A DNA stretch of 64,000 bases from an uncultured Eubacteriales bacterium (lineage in GTDB: Bacteria; Bacillota; Clostridia; Oscillospirales; Acutalibacteraceae): NCBI GenBank assembly GCA_902491475.1, contig CABUHY010000012.1, positions 6,729 to 70,728 of the forward strand, in the 5' to 3' direction. The stretch's first letter is position 1; each line of letters starts with the position of its first letter. A program made the position numbers and the translations under genes. Below, piece by piece: positions 24,571 through 33,029 of this stretch. Under the pieces are notes generated by a model. That model did not search any database, was not told the DNA's origin, and saw nothing but the letters and a program-made list of their open reading frames with translations.

Positions 24571-25426
24571 TCTTTCGGATATAGGCACGGTAAAGACCGT
24601 ACTTGAAAAGCACGGCTTTACTTTTTCAAAGGCGCTCGGTCAAAATTTTCTGATAAATCCCGAGGTCTGCCCCGAAATGGCAAGACAGGCTGTAACAGGG
24701 GAGAACGACGGCGTTATAGAGATAGGCGCAGGCGTGGGCGTGTTGACGGCAGAGCTCTGCAAAAGGGCTAAAAAGGTCGTCTCGATAGAGCTTGACAAAA
24801 GGCTTTTGCCCGTGCTTGACGAAACCCTCGGCGAATTCGACAACTTCGAGGTTGTAAACGAGGATATATTAAAGGTCGATTTGCACAAGCTTATAAGAGA
24901 AAAATTTTCCGACTGCGAAAATGTTTCGGTCTGTGCGAATTTGCCGTATTATATCACTTCTCCCGTCATAATGAAGCTGCTTGAGGACAAGCTCCCCGTA
25001 AAGCAAATAATCGTTATGGTGCAGAGAGAGGCGGCGGACAGGTTGACGGCTCCCGTAGGCTCGAGAGAGTCGGGTGCGATTACGGTTGCGGTCAATTATT
25101 ATGCCGAAGCCGAAAAGCTTTTCAATGTGTCAAAGGGTTCGTTTGTTCCGAGCCCCAAGGTTGACTCTGCGGTCATAAGACTTACCGTTTACGAAAAGCC
25201 GCCGATTGAAACCAAGGACGAGGAGCTGTTTTTCAAAACCGTAAAGGCTATGTTTATGCAACGGCGCAAAACGGCGCTCAACTCCGTTTCGGCAGGGCTC
25301 GGAGTGTCTAAAGACACTGTTGCGAGGGCTCTTGAAATGACAGGGCTTGACATAAACATAAGGGCTGAAAAGCTTACGCTTTCACAGCTTTGCGAATTTA
25401 CAAACAATTTGAAAGAGGTAATGTAA
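24563..25426 (+). CDS. rsmA: 16S rRNA dimethyladenosine transferase RsmA (KsgA)
   Basis: RsmA dimethylates A1518 and A1519 of 16S rRNA during small-subunit maturation. The 287-residue protein has the N-terminal FSKALGQNFLINPEV, SAM motif I IEIGAGVGVLTAEL, the acidic IELDKR and the catalytic NLPYYITSPV motif, with a C-terminal helical domain. The start overlaps the aminotransferase stop, so translational coupling is likely. Confidence 0.95.
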   Translation: MYNLSDIGTVKTVLEKHGFTFSKALGQNFLINPEVCPEMARQAVTGENDGVIEIGAGVGVLTAELCKRAKKVVSIELDKRLLPVLDETLGEFDNFEVVNEDILKVDLHKLIREKFSDCENVSVCANLPYYITSPVIMKLLEDKLPVKQIIVMVQREAADRLTAPVGSRESGAITVAVNYYAEAEKLFNVSKGSFVPSPKVDSAVIRLTVYEKPPIETKDEELFFKTVKAMFMQRRKTALNSVSAGLGVSKDTVARALEMTGLDINIRAEKLTLSQLCEFTNNLKEVM

Positions 25427-25427
25427 A

Positions 25428-25682
25428 ATGTATTCATACAGAACAAAGGGAACCTGTGCGGGTCAGATTGATGTCGAACTCGACGGAGATATTATAAAGA
25501 GCGTACAGTTCTACGGCGGTTGCAACGGAAATTTGCAGGGCATTTCAAGAATTGTTGTCGGCAAAACCGTTGACGAGGTCGAAGAGGCATTCAAGGGAAT
25601 AAAATGCGGCTTTAAGCAGACCTCATGTCCCGATCAGCTTGTTTGTGCTTTGAGAGAAGCACAGGCGCACGGCGAAAAATAA
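25428..25682 (+). CDS. TSCPD-domain protein (TIGR03905-like)
   Basis: This 84-residue protein matches the small family with a TSCPD motif, named from the sequence seen here in KQTSCPDQLVCAL. It also has FYGGCNGNLQGISRIV. The domain resembles the C-terminal tail of some ribonucleotide reductases, but the stand-alone form has no established function. Cysteines in GGCNG, IKCGF, TSCPD and LVC could bind a metal or be redox active. It begins immediately after rsmA. Confidence 0.85.
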   Translation: MYSYRTKGTCAGQIDVELDGDIIKSVQFYGGCNGNLQGISRIVVGKTVDEVEEAFKGIKCGFKQTSCPDQLVCALREAQAHGEK

Positions 25683-25688
25683 TTGTTG

Positions 25689-25717
25689 TTGACTTTTGCT
25701 GTGCAAAGTAATATAAT
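25689..25717 (+). promoter_or_regulatory. Promoter of thiT leader
   Basis: TTGACT at 25689-25694 and TATAAT at 25712-25717 are spaced by 17 bases, starting 6 bases after the TSCPD gene. Confidence 0.8.
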
Positions 25718-25746
25718 CTTGTCGAAGCCAAGCGAAAAATCAATAT

Positions 25747-25838
25747 AACAGGGGTGCTGGTGCACAGTCGGCTGAGATGGCGGTATTCCGCCGAACCCTT
25801 AAACCTGATGCGGATAATGCCGCCGTAGGAAGTCTGAA
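25747..25838 (+). ncRNA. TPP riboswitch (THI element)
   Basis: All conserved parts are present: GGGGTGC at the start, GGCTGAGAT, a GGCGG-TATT-CCGCC arm, ACCCTT, AACCTGATGCGGATAATGCC and the closing CGTAGGAAG. It senses thiamine pyrophosphate in the leader of thiT, and a terminator follows, so TPP should switch transcription off. Confidence 0.97.
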
Positions 25839-25849
25839 CAAGCAATTCT

Positions 25850-25889
25850 GCCTTACGGTATTTGAAGTATCGTAAGGCTTAATTTTTTG
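25850..25889 (+). terminator. Riboswitch-controlled terminator before thiT
   Basis: GCCTTACGGTAT pairs with GTATCGTAAGGC (two wobbles) and is followed by TTAATTTTTT, 18 bases before the start codon. Confidence 0.85.
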
Positions 25890-25906
25890 TCAAAGGACGG
25901 TTTTTT

Positions 25907-26563
25907 ATGAAAAAAGAATCAACTGTAAGATTGGTTGAAAGCGCATTGCTTATCGCAATCGCAGCTGTAATCGAGCTCATTTCAAAGGCTCTCGGTCTTG
26001 AATTGCCTTTCGGCGGAACGGTAACTCTCGCAAGTATGTTCCCGATAGTGCTCATCGCTTACAAGTACGGCACAAAGTGGGGACTCCTCAGCGGCTTTAC
26101 TTATTCTATCGTTCAGATGCTTCTCGGCGTTAAGGTTGTTTCGGCAATGTTCCTGCCGGGCGACGATCAGATGGCTGTATGGCAGGCAATCTGCGTATGT
26201 CTTCTCGACTATGTTCTCGCATACACGGTACTCGGCTTCGGCGGTATCTTCAAGGGCAAATTCAAAAAGCCCGCAGGCGAGCTTGCTCTCGGCGCATTCG
26301 TTGCGTTGCTTCTCCGCTATCTTGTACATATCGTATCGGGCGCAATCTTCTACGGTGCGTGGGCTGAATGGTTCTTCTCACAGGAGGGCTTCTATTCAAT
26401 CGGCGAAAAGATACTCAACACCTTCTCGGGAACCTCGCTTTCGATTATTTACTCGATTTTCTACAACGGACTTTATATGGTACCCGAAATTATCATTACG
26501 ACCGTTGTTGCCGCTATCCTCGGCGCTGTTCCGCAGATTACCGGCAAGAAAAAGGTCAAATAA
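25907..26563 (+). CDS. thiT: Energy-coupled thiamine transporter ThiT
   Basis: This 218-residue membrane protein is the thiamine-binding S component of an ECF transporter; it needs the shared EcfA/EcfA'/EcfT module, which is not in this window. Six hydrophobic segments are visible, with family residues such as LELPFGGTVTLASMFP and RYLVHIVSGAIFYGAWA, the latter containing the aromatic thiamine-binding region. The upstream TPP riboswitch confirms the assignment. It is a single-gene unit with an intrinsic terminator. Confidence 0.95.
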   Translation: MKKESTVRLVESALLIAIAAVIELISKALGLELPFGGTVTLASMFPIVLIAYKYGTKWGLLSGFTYSIVQMLLGVKVVSAMFLPGDDQMAVWQAICVCLLDYVLAYTVLGFGGIFKGKFKKPAGELALGAFVALLLRYLVHIVSGAIFYGAWAEWFFSQEGFYSIGEKILNTFSGTSLSIIYSIFYNGLYMVPEIIITTVVAAILGAVPQITGKKKVK

Positions 26564-26586
26564 CAAACCCGATAAAAGTTTATGTT

Positions 26587-26621
26587 TACGCTCCGACCTC
26601 GGTCGGGGCGTATCCTTTTTG
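26587..26621 (+). terminator. Intrinsic terminator after thiT
   Basis: TACGCTCCGACC (26587-26598) pairs with GGTCGGGGCGTA (26601-26612) with one wobble, followed by a T-run. Confidence 0.85.
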
Positions 26622-26951
26622 CCGAAAACAGCGTGTTTGAAAAAATCGATATTTGTTGTAATTCAACAACAAAATGTTAAAAACATTGTTTATTATTTTT
26701 GTTGACAAAATTTGATGCATATGGTAAGTTATAGTTAAAGAATATAAATTATACAAAAATATAAGTTTGTATATATAAATGATTGTTGAAAACTGTTGAT
26801 AATACGGGAAAATCGGCGGCTTCCCCTGCACAAATAATAAACTTACATATAGACCGGCGTAACTATAATATTTTAATAAAGGAGTGAGTCCGGTGGGTTA
26901 AATATTTTACGCTTAAAATATATGGGGAACTAAAAGATTAAGGAGAAAATT
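26622..26951 (+). promoter_or_regulatory. AT-rich leader region with candidate promoters
   Basis: This 330-base gap has no gene that I can support. It contains TTGACA (26702-26707) with TAAGTT (26725-26730) at 17-base spacing, and a later TATAAT (26864-26869) with a weak -35. A ribosome-binding-like AAAGGAGTGAG precedes GTG-GGT-TAA at about 26890, which would encode only two residues. ATATTTTA-CGC-TTAAAATAT forms a hairpin at about 26902-26921. The transcript of the next gene may therefore carry a long structured leader. Confidence 0.4.
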
Positions 26952-27599
26952 ATGAAAAAATTTATTTCGGTTGTTTTACTAACGATATTGCTTATTGTTT
27001 TGATTTTACCTCTTTGCGGCTATGCATATGGTTTGAACGAAGAACGGCGATTTACCTGTGTTGACGAAGAAATAGTAGAATACTTTAATGACGGAAATGG
27101 AGACTATATTCTGAAAGACGGGGAAAAAGAATATATTATTGTCATTGATTCTTTCAAGCTGGTTACTGATTATTACGAATTAAAAGAACTTAAAAGTGAT
27201 ATTGCAAAAGCCAAAGCAACAAATTCTTTTAGCCACTTTAATGAAACCATGTCTAACAAATCGTCAAAAGTTGTTTATAGCGGTAAATTAGATTTTTCGG
27301 CGACAATAGCAACAACACCGATTATTGCTCTTGAAGGATATAATTACTATTATTTGAAGTGCTCGGATTTGAATCCGTCCGGAGCAAAAAGGGGATTTTC
27401 ACATTATGTAATGTTTACTGTTGACCAAGGCGCAACTTGGTATCAGTATGACAGCCCATTTGTGAATTATAGCTTGAGTCTGTATACTCGATTTTCGAGA
27501 GCAAGACTTGGAAACCCGCAATACATAAAAATAAAAATGTGGTCTTATTACGGAACTGTAGATTCTTGTACATTATCCGTTAAATTGGCTGATGCATAA
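26952..27599 (+). CDS. Secreted protein of unknown function, AT-rich
   Basis: The 215-residue product begins with a clear signal peptide (KKFISVVLLTILLIVLILPLCGYAYG). The mature part of about 190 residues has no family that I recognise and is rich in Tyr, Ser and Asp. Its base composition and codon use are markedly more AT-rich than neighbouring genes, which suggests recent acquisition. AAGGAG lies 8 bases before the ATG. It is followed by two related small membrane proteins and may be co-transcribed with them. Confidence 0.7.
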   Translation: MKKFISVVLLTILLIVLILPLCGYAYGLNEERRFTCVDEEIVEYFNDGNGDYILKDGEKEYIIVIDSFKLVTDYYELKELKSDIAKAKATNSFSHFNETMSNKSSKVVYSGKLDFSATIATTPIIALEGYNYYYLKCSDLNPSGAKRGFSHYVMFTVDQGATWYQYDSPFVNYSLSLYTRFSRARLGNPQYIKIKMWSYYGTVDSCTLSVKLADA

Positions 27600-27617
27600 T
27601 TCTTTTGGAGGGATAAA

Positions 27618-27983
27618 ATGAAAAAAGCATTGAAAATTGTTTCGAAAATTCTTGCTGTAGCAATAGTTATATTCATATTTGTGTTTGTTGCCTACGAAAG
27701 TCCCCCGAAATTCAGCAAACAAAATCATGGATATTTAATAGATGCAAATACGCTTGAACCGGTTGTTTATTTTGAGGACCTTTTCGGAAATACTTTCTAT
27801 AAAGAAAATGGCAGATGGAGGGTTTATGCCGCTCCGCCTATGGAAATACGGGATTGCCCTATTTACTGGCAATATATTGATCCCGAAGAACTTGAAGAAG
27901 CTATTTCGGTTAGAGACGAGCAAAACGCACCCAAACTAAACAGCCAAGAGCATGAAAGTCAAACATCTATACAGACTCAATGA
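27618..27983 (+). CDS. Small single-pass membrane protein, AT-rich paralogue
   Basis: The 121-residue product has one N-terminal membrane segment (about 8-26) and an outside domain. The pattern GYLIDANTLEPVVYFEDLFG, followed by FYKENGRWRVYAAPP, closely parallels the next gene's protein. The C-terminal tail of about 20 residues is polar and low in complexity. Codon use is AT-rich like the preceding gene. GGAGG lies 8 bases before the ATG. No named family is recognised. Confidence 0.75.
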   Translation: MKKALKIVSKILAVAIVIFIFVFVAYESPPKFSKQNHGYLIDANTLEPVVYFEDLFGNTFYKENGRWRVYAAPPMEIRDCPIYWQYIDPEELEEAISVRDEQNAPKLNSQEHESQTSIQTQ

Positions 27984-28004
27984 AAAATTATAAGGGGTGT
28001 TTTT

Positions 28005-28310
28005 ATGAAAAAAGGTGTAAAGGCCGCAATAGGAATAATTGCGGCGGCAATAGCGGTATTTTTGCTTGTGTTTTTCCTTTGGGACAGTCCTGCCAAATTC
28101 GTGCCGTCAACCTACGGCTGTATGGCGGACTCTGCCACGGGCGAACCGTTGGTTTACTATGAGGATATTTTCGGAAGAACCTTTGTAAAAGAAGAGGGCA
28201 AGTGGCGTACATATTGCGCTGTGCCGTCGTTCTCGCAGAATTCGGCAGAAGACCAGTATGTTTCTTTCGATAAGCTCGACGAGGCTGTTTCGGCAAGGGA
28301 CGCCCGATAA
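28005..28310 (+). CDS. Small single-pass membrane protein, GC-rich paralogue
   Basis: The 101-residue product has an N-terminal membrane segment (about 8-27) and the same outside pattern as the upstream gene: YGCMADSATGEPLVYYEDIFG, then FVKEEGKWRTYCAVP and a terminal LDEAVSARDA echoed by LEEAISVRDE upstream. Unlike its paralogue it uses the GC-rich codons of the host chromosome. Function is unknown. AGGGGTG precedes the ATG, and a strong terminator follows. Confidence 0.75.
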   Translation: MKKGVKAAIGIIAAAIAVFLLVFFLWDSPAKFVPSTYGCMADSATGEPLVYYEDIFGRTFVKEEGKWRTYCAVPSFSQNSAEDQYVSFDKLDEAVSARDAR

Positions 28311-28331
28311 ATTCTATATTTGAATATAATG

Positions 28332-28367
28332 AAAAAGCGGAGAGGCAAAACGTCTCTCCGCTTTTTT
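28332..28367. terminator. Bidirectional intrinsic terminator
   Basis: AAAAGCGGAGAG pairs with CTCTCCGCTTTT around GCAAAACGT, with A-run before and T-run after, between convergent genes. Confidence 0.88.
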
Positions 28368-28376
28368 GCGCCGGTG

Positions 28377-28688
28377 TCAGCTTGTTGCGTTTGATACCAT
28401 ATCTCCGGCACCCGTTACTATATCGTTTGCGATGTCGCCTGCGCCTGTTACAACATCTCCGGCAAGGTCGCCCGCTCCCGTTACGACATCGCCGACGGTG
28501 TCGCCTATGCCTGTTGCGGCGTCTCCGATTACATTGCCGCCCTCGGTGACCGCATTTTCCATACGGTTGCCCGTTTCGGCTTTTGACGAAGTGCTGCCGA
28601 GAGTGTCGTCCTTATTCTTTCCGCAGCCGACAAGGGCAAGCGCACAGAGTAAAAGTATTACGCACAATACTGTTATTGCTTTTTTCAT
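28377..28688 (-). CDS. Lipoprotein with LEA-like 11-residue repeats
   Basis: The 103-residue protein has a lipoprotein signal with the lipobox ending LVGC (C22), then a polar linker and four and a half copies of an 11-residue repeat from residue 52 to the end. The consensus is D-x-(A/V)-G-D-(V/I)-V-T-G-A-G. Eleven-residue amphipathic repeats of this type resemble group 3 late-embryogenesis-abundant proteins, which protect dry or frozen cells. It lies 68 bases after ypeB on the same strand, so it may be expressed with that germination gene. No homologue is known to me by name. Confidence 0.75.
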   Translation of the reverse strand: MKKAITVLCVILLLCALALVGCGKNKDDTLGSTSSKAETGNRMENAVTEGGNVIGDAATGIGDTVGDVVTGAGDLAGDVVTGAGDIANDIVTGAGDMVSNATS

Positions 28689-28756
28689 AGTTTTTTCTCC
28701 TTTTATTCGGACACATTTATTGTGTCCTTTTTGTTTTTATATATTTATTTCAATGC

Positions 28757-30100
28757 CTATTTGGTTAAAATTCCGCCGTCCGAGTAGAGCAAAAGAAGTA
28801 TATCGTCCTCTTTTGCGGTAAGAACATCGATATAAACAAGCACTTCCTGCTCATCGGGCGTTTTGCAGTGAAACTCGTAAGCCGTTTTTTCGGTTTTGTA
28901 GTCGGTCGGGATAACCGTAAGGCGTGTTGACATAACCGTAAGGTAATCCGATACCGCCGTTTTTGCGTCGTCAGCCGAAATCATATTCTGCGGCAGGCTT
29001 CGCTCGGTGTGGTTCATAATATAGCCTCTTGCGTCAAAGGATATTACATTTCCCGTTTCAAGGCTGACGCTTAATTTTATCAGGTCGGGATAATATACAA
29101 CTCCGTCCTTTTCGTAGGCAAAATTTATTGTGCAAATTCCGTCCTGTGTGGAGTAATAGCTCTCCTTCATATCGTCGTAGCCCTTGGAGGACAGAAAATT
29201 GCGTGCGCTCTCTATTGCCTGCTCGCAGGTAAGAGTGCTCTCTCCCGCATTTGACGAGCCGAGCAGATAAAGCACCGCTCCGCCCTTTTTGCAAACGCTG
29301 ATGTTTATTGAGTCGACGGAGAAATTATACGCCTCTACCGTACCGCTTACTTCGCCGTCAAAACGCAGATTTCCTTTGTCCGTTCCGATAAAATCGGCGG
29401 CAATCGCCTGTGCGTCGTCCTTTGAAATATCGGCTTTGCCCTCAAGCGTTTTCGGGCTTTGGTTCAAAATGTGGTCGGAAAACGGGCCGTCGTATATAAG
29501 CGTCGGATAGTCCGTGAGCGTTTGCTCCGCATCGCCGAAAGCGGAGTCGATAAGCGTTGTTGCGTTTGCTTTTCTTTCAAGAGTGTTGCCTGCCTGCTCG
29601 AAGCTTACGCTTCCGTCCTCGACGCCCTGCGTTATTCCGTCAAGCTCGGACAAAAGCTTTTGCGAAACATCGATAAGCTGTTTCAGCTCCTCCCGTTCCT
29701 CGCTTGTGATGCTCTCGCCGAGCGACAGCTTACGGTCAAGGGTCGAAACGAACGAACCTACCTGCGAGAGAAATTTCAGCATATTGTCAAGCTGAGTGTC
29801 CGAAAGCGGCAGAGCCGAAAGCGAATTTTTTGCGCTCGATGCGTCTCTGGTCAGCGAAATTGCCATTGAGCTCAACATGGGCGTTGTGTTTGCGTAAAGT
29901 CCTTTAGTGAGATTGGTGTTGATGGAGGACATACAAGCTTCAAGCGCAGCGAGCGAACGCTCGGAGTCGGCGTTTAACCGACGGGAGAGCTCCGACGCTT
30001 TTTGAGCGTTGATTACAAGACCCGAAAACAGCACCAAAATAAGCACCGAAATATACAGTCTTACCCTTATTTTTCCTCTTCGAGATACCTGCTTTTCCAA
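28757..30100 (-). CDS. ypeB: Spore germination protein YpeB
   Basis: YpeB is a membrane-anchored spore protein needed in Bacillus for stability and function of the cortex-lytic enzyme SleB. The 447-residue product has one N-terminal membrane segment (about 15-31), a long helical N-domain (about 32-220) and C-terminal PepSY-like repeats (for example SKDDAQAIAADFIG, TCEQAIESARNFLSSKGYDDM). I choose TTG at 30100 because GGGAGG is 8 bases upstream; the longer frame to 30148 includes the ribosome-binding site. Notably sleB, the usual partner, is not adjacent. Its presence implies that the organism forms endospores. Confidence 0.88.
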   Translation of the reverse strand: MEKQVSRRGKIRVRLYISVLILVLFSGLVINAQKASELSRRLNADSERSLAALEACMSSINTNLTKGLYANTTPMLSSMAISLTRDASSAKNSLSALPLSDTQLDNMLKFLSQVGSFVSTLDRKLSLGESITSEEREELKQLIDVSQKLLSELDGITQGVEDGSVSFEQAGNTLERKANATTLIDSAFGDAEQTLTDYPTLIYDGPFSDHILNQSPKTLEGKADISKDDAQAIAADFIGTDKGNLRFDGEVSGTVEAYNFSVDSINISVCKKGGAVLYLLGSSNAGESTLTCEQAIESARNFLSSKGYDDMKESYYSTQDGICTINFAYEKDGVVYYPDLIKLSVSLETGNVISFDARGYIMNHTERSLPQNMISADDAKTAVSDYLTVMSTRLTVIPTDYKTEKTAYEFHCKTPDEQEVLVYIDVLTAKEDDILLLLYSDGGILTK

Positions 30101-30168
30101 ATTCTTCACCTCCCGAATATATTTTGTAAATTTTTTATAAATATACATAAAACATTTTATTTATTTGT

Positions 30169-30197
30169 TTGCCAAACATAGACGGATGGTGTATAAT
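30169..30197 (+). promoter_or_regulatory. Promoter of desulfurase-thiI-sortase operon
   Basis: TTGCCA at 30169-30174 and TATAAT at 30192-30197 are spaced by 17 bases. Confidence 0.75.
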
Positions 30198-30235
30198 ATA
30201 AACTCAGTATAGTGTAATTTGGAGGAGAATGGTTT

Positions 30236-31366
30236 TTGGAAGTTTATCTTGATAACAGCGCAACGACAAAGCCCTGTAAAAAGGCTTGCGAAGCGGCTTT
30301 GAACACAATGGAAAACGACTTCGGAAATCCGTCGTCTCTCCACAAAAAAGGCTATGACGCATTGCAGATTCTCGAGCAGTCGAGGGGCGTTATCGCAAAG
30401 AGCATAGGCGTTGACCCGTCAAGGATATTTTTCACTCCGAGCGGAACCGTTGCAAACAACACGGCGATATTCGGTGCGGCGGAGCTTATGAAGCGCAAGG
30501 GCAACAAAATCGTTACCACGGCGTTTGAGCACCCGAGCGTTGCAAGGTGTATGGATAAGCTTTCGCAAAGCGGTTTTGAGGTCGTGCGGATTATGCCCGA
30601 CGGGAGCGGTAACATCTCGGAAGAGGCGTTCCAAAACGCAGTTGACGAAAAGACCGTGCTTGTAAGTCTTATGGCGGTCAATAACGAGATAGGAACCGTG
30701 CTGCCTTTTGAGAAAATAAAGAGGATAATCAAAAGGAAAAAGTCATCGGCGCTTTTGCATATTGACTGCGTTCAGGGATATATGAAGCTGCCCGTCAAGC
30801 CCGAAAGGTGCGGAATTGACCTTATGAGTATGAGCGCCCACAAGGTTCACGCCTTAAAGGGAAGCGGAGCGCTGTACATAGCAAACGGCGTGAGGATAAA
30901 ACCGTATGTCCTCGGCGGCGGGCAGGAAAATAACATCTGCTCGGGCACGCAGGCAATGCCCAATATTGCGGCTTTTGCGGCGGCGGTCGGCGAGCTTGCG
31001 GATATTGACGGCAGGCTTAAAATCGTTTCAGAGCTCAACGCTTATTTCAAAAACGGTCTTGAAAAAATCGACGGCGTTACGCTCAATTCTCCCGAGAATG
31101 CGTTGCCATATATAATCAACATCTCGCTTCGTGGAATACCGTCGCAGGTGTCGGTAAATTACCTTTCGTCAAAGGGCGTGTATGTTTCGGCGGGCTCGGC
31201 TTGCTCAAAGGGACACAGGAGCGATGTGCTTGTGTCGATGGGGCTGTCTGCCGACCGCATTGACAGTGCGATAAGACTCAGTATGTCCTACGAGACAACA
31301 AAGGAAGAAATCGATTATGCTCTCTCGGCAATAAAATCCTGCCTTGAAGAGCTTTCAAAAAAATAA
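30236..31366 (+). CDS. Cysteine desulfurase (NifS/IscS family, NifZ-like)
   Basis: This 376-residue PLP enzyme removes sulfur from cysteine as a protein-bound persulfide. It starts at TTG 30236 (EVYLDNSATTKP) with GGAGGA 9 bases upstream. The PLP lysine is K203 in MSAHKVHALKGSGALY, and the sulfur-carrying cysteine is C323 in AGSACSKGHRSDVL. It is followed 11 bases later by thiI. In Bacillus the dedicated desulfurase NifZ beside thiI feeds sulfur to tRNA thiolation, and I infer the same role here, not general Fe-S assembly. It is the first gene of a six-gene operon. Confidence 0.92.
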   Translation: MEVYLDNSATTKPCKKACEAALNTMENDFGNPSSLHKKGYDALQILEQSRGVIAKSIGVDPSRIFFTPSGTVANNTAIFGAAELMKRKGNKIVTTAFEHPSVARCMDKLSQSGFEVVRIMPDGSGNISEEAFQNAVDEKTVLVSLMAVNNEIGTVLPFEKIKRIIKRKKSSALLHIDCVQGYMKLPVKPERCGIDLMSMSAHKVHALKGSGALYIANGVRIKPYVLGGGQENNICSGTQAMPNIAAFAAAVGELADIDGRLKIVSELNAYFKNGLEKIDGVTLNSPENALPYIINISLRGIPSQVSVNYLSSKGVYVSAGSACSKGHRSDVLVSMGLSADRIDSAIRLSMSYETTKEEIDYALSAIKSCLEELSKK

Positions 31367-31377
31367 AGGAAGAGAAA

Positions 31378-32556
31378 ATGAAAGAGATTATACTTATCAA
31401 AAACGGCGAGCTTGCGCTTAAAGGACTTAACAGGTCCTCCTTTGAGTCGGTGCTTGCGAAAAACATAAAAAGGCGTTTGCACGGCTTGGGTAAATTCAAG
31501 GTTACCTGTCTGCAATCGACTATGAATATCGAGCCGCTTTGCGACGATTTCGATATGGAAGAGGCTATAAACAGAATTTCGAGGATTTTCGGAATAGCGG
31601 GCTTCCAGAGAGCGGCGGCGGTAGAAAAGAATATCGACGAAATTATTGCGGTTGCTCCCGAATATCTTGCCGAACAGCTTGAAAATGTCGACACATTTAA
31701 GGTTGAGGCAAAACGAAGCGACAAGAGCTTTCCGCTTACCTCTCCCGAGATAAGCAGGGAAGTCGGCGGCGCTATACTTGAAAAGTTCCCGCATCTTACG
31801 GTTGATGTTCACAATCCCGAACTTACGGTTACGGTCGAGGTAAGAGACAACCATGCGTTCATCAGAGGCAACCAGATAAAGGGCGCAGGCGGTATGCCTG
31901 TCGGAACGGGCGGAAAAGCCGCAGTGCTCATTTCGGGCGGAATTGACAGCCCCGTTGCGGCATGGATGGTCTCAAAACGAGGCGTCGTGCTTGACGCAGT
32001 GCATTTTGCATCGCCCCCGTACACCTCTCCGCAGGCGGAAATGAAGGTTCACGACCTTTTGCGCCGTGTCTCGAGATACAGCGGCGACATAGGTCTTTAC
32101 ACCGTAGGCTTTACAAAAATACAGGAGCAGATAAGAGACAACTGCCCCGAAGAGCTCTTTACCCTTGTTATGAGACGGTTTATGATGCGTATTTCAAATG
32201 AGATAGCAAAGAAAAACGACTGTCAGGCGCTTGTAACGGGCGAGAGCATAGGTCAGGTGGCAAGCCAGACTATGTCGGCTCTTGCCTGCACAGATGCGGT
32301 TTCGGGTATGCCTGTTTTCCGCCCCGTAATCGCAATGGATAAGGAAGAAATCATTGCAATTTCAAGAAAAATCGACACCTTTGACATCTCGATAAAGCCG
32401 TTTGAGGATTGCTGTACGGTATTTACCCCCAAGCACCCGAGGACAAGACCAACGGTTCAGATGCTTGAAGAGGCGGAAAAGGTATTCGATATAGACACAC
32501 TTGTTAAAGAAGCGGTTGATACCGCAAGATTTGAGGTTATTTCTGATATAAGATGA
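31378..32556 (+). CDS. thiI: tRNA 4-thiouridine synthetase ThiI
   Basis: ThiI adenylates U8 of tRNA and inserts sulfur to make 4-thiouridine, a near-UV sensor. The 392-residue protein has an N-terminal ferredoxin-like plus THUMP region (about 1-165) and a PP-loop domain with ISGGIDSPVAAW. It has no C-terminal rhodanese domain, so sulfur must come straight from the adjacent desulfurase, as in Bacillus ThiI/NifZ. The stop overlaps the next start by 4 bases. Confidence 0.94.
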   Translation: MKEIILIKNGELALKGLNRSSFESVLAKNIKRRLHGLGKFKVTCLQSTMNIEPLCDDFDMEEAINRISRIFGIAGFQRAAAVEKNIDEIIAVAPEYLAEQLENVDTFKVEAKRSDKSFPLTSPEISREVGGAILEKFPHLTVDVHNPELTVTVEVRDNHAFIRGNQIKGAGGMPVGTGGKAAVLISGGIDSPVAAWMVSKRGVVLDAVHFASPPYTSPQAEMKVHDLLRRVSRYSGDIGLYTVGFTKIQEQIRDNCPEELFTLVMRRFMMRISNEIAKKNDCQALVTGESIGQVASQTMSALACTDAVSGMPVFRPVIAMDKEEIIAISRKIDTFDISIKPFEDCCTVFTPKHPRTRPTVQMLEEAEKVFDIDTLVKEAVDTARFEVISDIR

Positions 32557-33029
32557 AACTTGAAGAAAAAGTTGTAGAATTGCTCAAGGAAAAGAATTTA
32601 ACATTTACCTGCGCCGAGTCCTGCACGGGCGGACTTATCGCAAAGCGCATTACCGATGTTTCGGGCTCGTCCGCCGTGTTTGAGTGCGGAGTTGTCAGCT
32701 ACTCGAACCGCATCAAGCACGAAATCCTCGGCGTTAAAACACAAACGCTTGAAAAATTCGGAGCGGTCAGCGAGGAGTGCGCAAGGGAAATGGTAAGCGG
32801 TGTGCTGTCGCTTACCCGAGCGGATATTGCGGTTGCCGTTACGGGCATTGCAGGTCCTTCGTCGGACGGTACGGATAAGCCTGTGGGGCTTGTTTATATT
32901 GCTTTTTCGGACGGTAAAACAACGATAGTCAAAAAATGTCTAAACGATTTTTCCGACAATGTCAGGGAAAACAACAGAAATAAATCAGCCGATACGGCGC
33001 TTGAAACAGTATTGGAGTATTTGAAATGA
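32553..33029 (+). CDS. pncC: Nicotinamide-nucleotide amidohydrolase domain protein (PncC/CinA C-terminal)
   Basis: The 158-residue protein corresponds to the stand-alone CinA C-terminal domain. PncC converts nicotinamide mononucleotide to nicotinic acid mononucleotide in NAD salvage. Motifs include FTCAESCTGGLIAKRIT, CGVVSYSNRIKHEILGV and VAVTGIAGPSSDGTDKPVG. It lacks the N-terminal molybdopterin-binding-like domain of full CinA. It overlaps thiI and the first sortase gene by 4 bases each, implying tight co-expression that has no obvious biochemical reason. Confidence 0.9.
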   Translation: MKLEEKVVELLKEKNLTFTCAESCTGGLIAKRITDVSGSSAVFECGVVSYSNRIKHEILGVKTQTLEKFGAVSEECAREMVSGVLSLTRADIAVAVTGIAGPSSDGTDKPVGLVYIAFSDGKTTIVKKCLNDFSDNVRENNRNKSADTALETVLEYLK

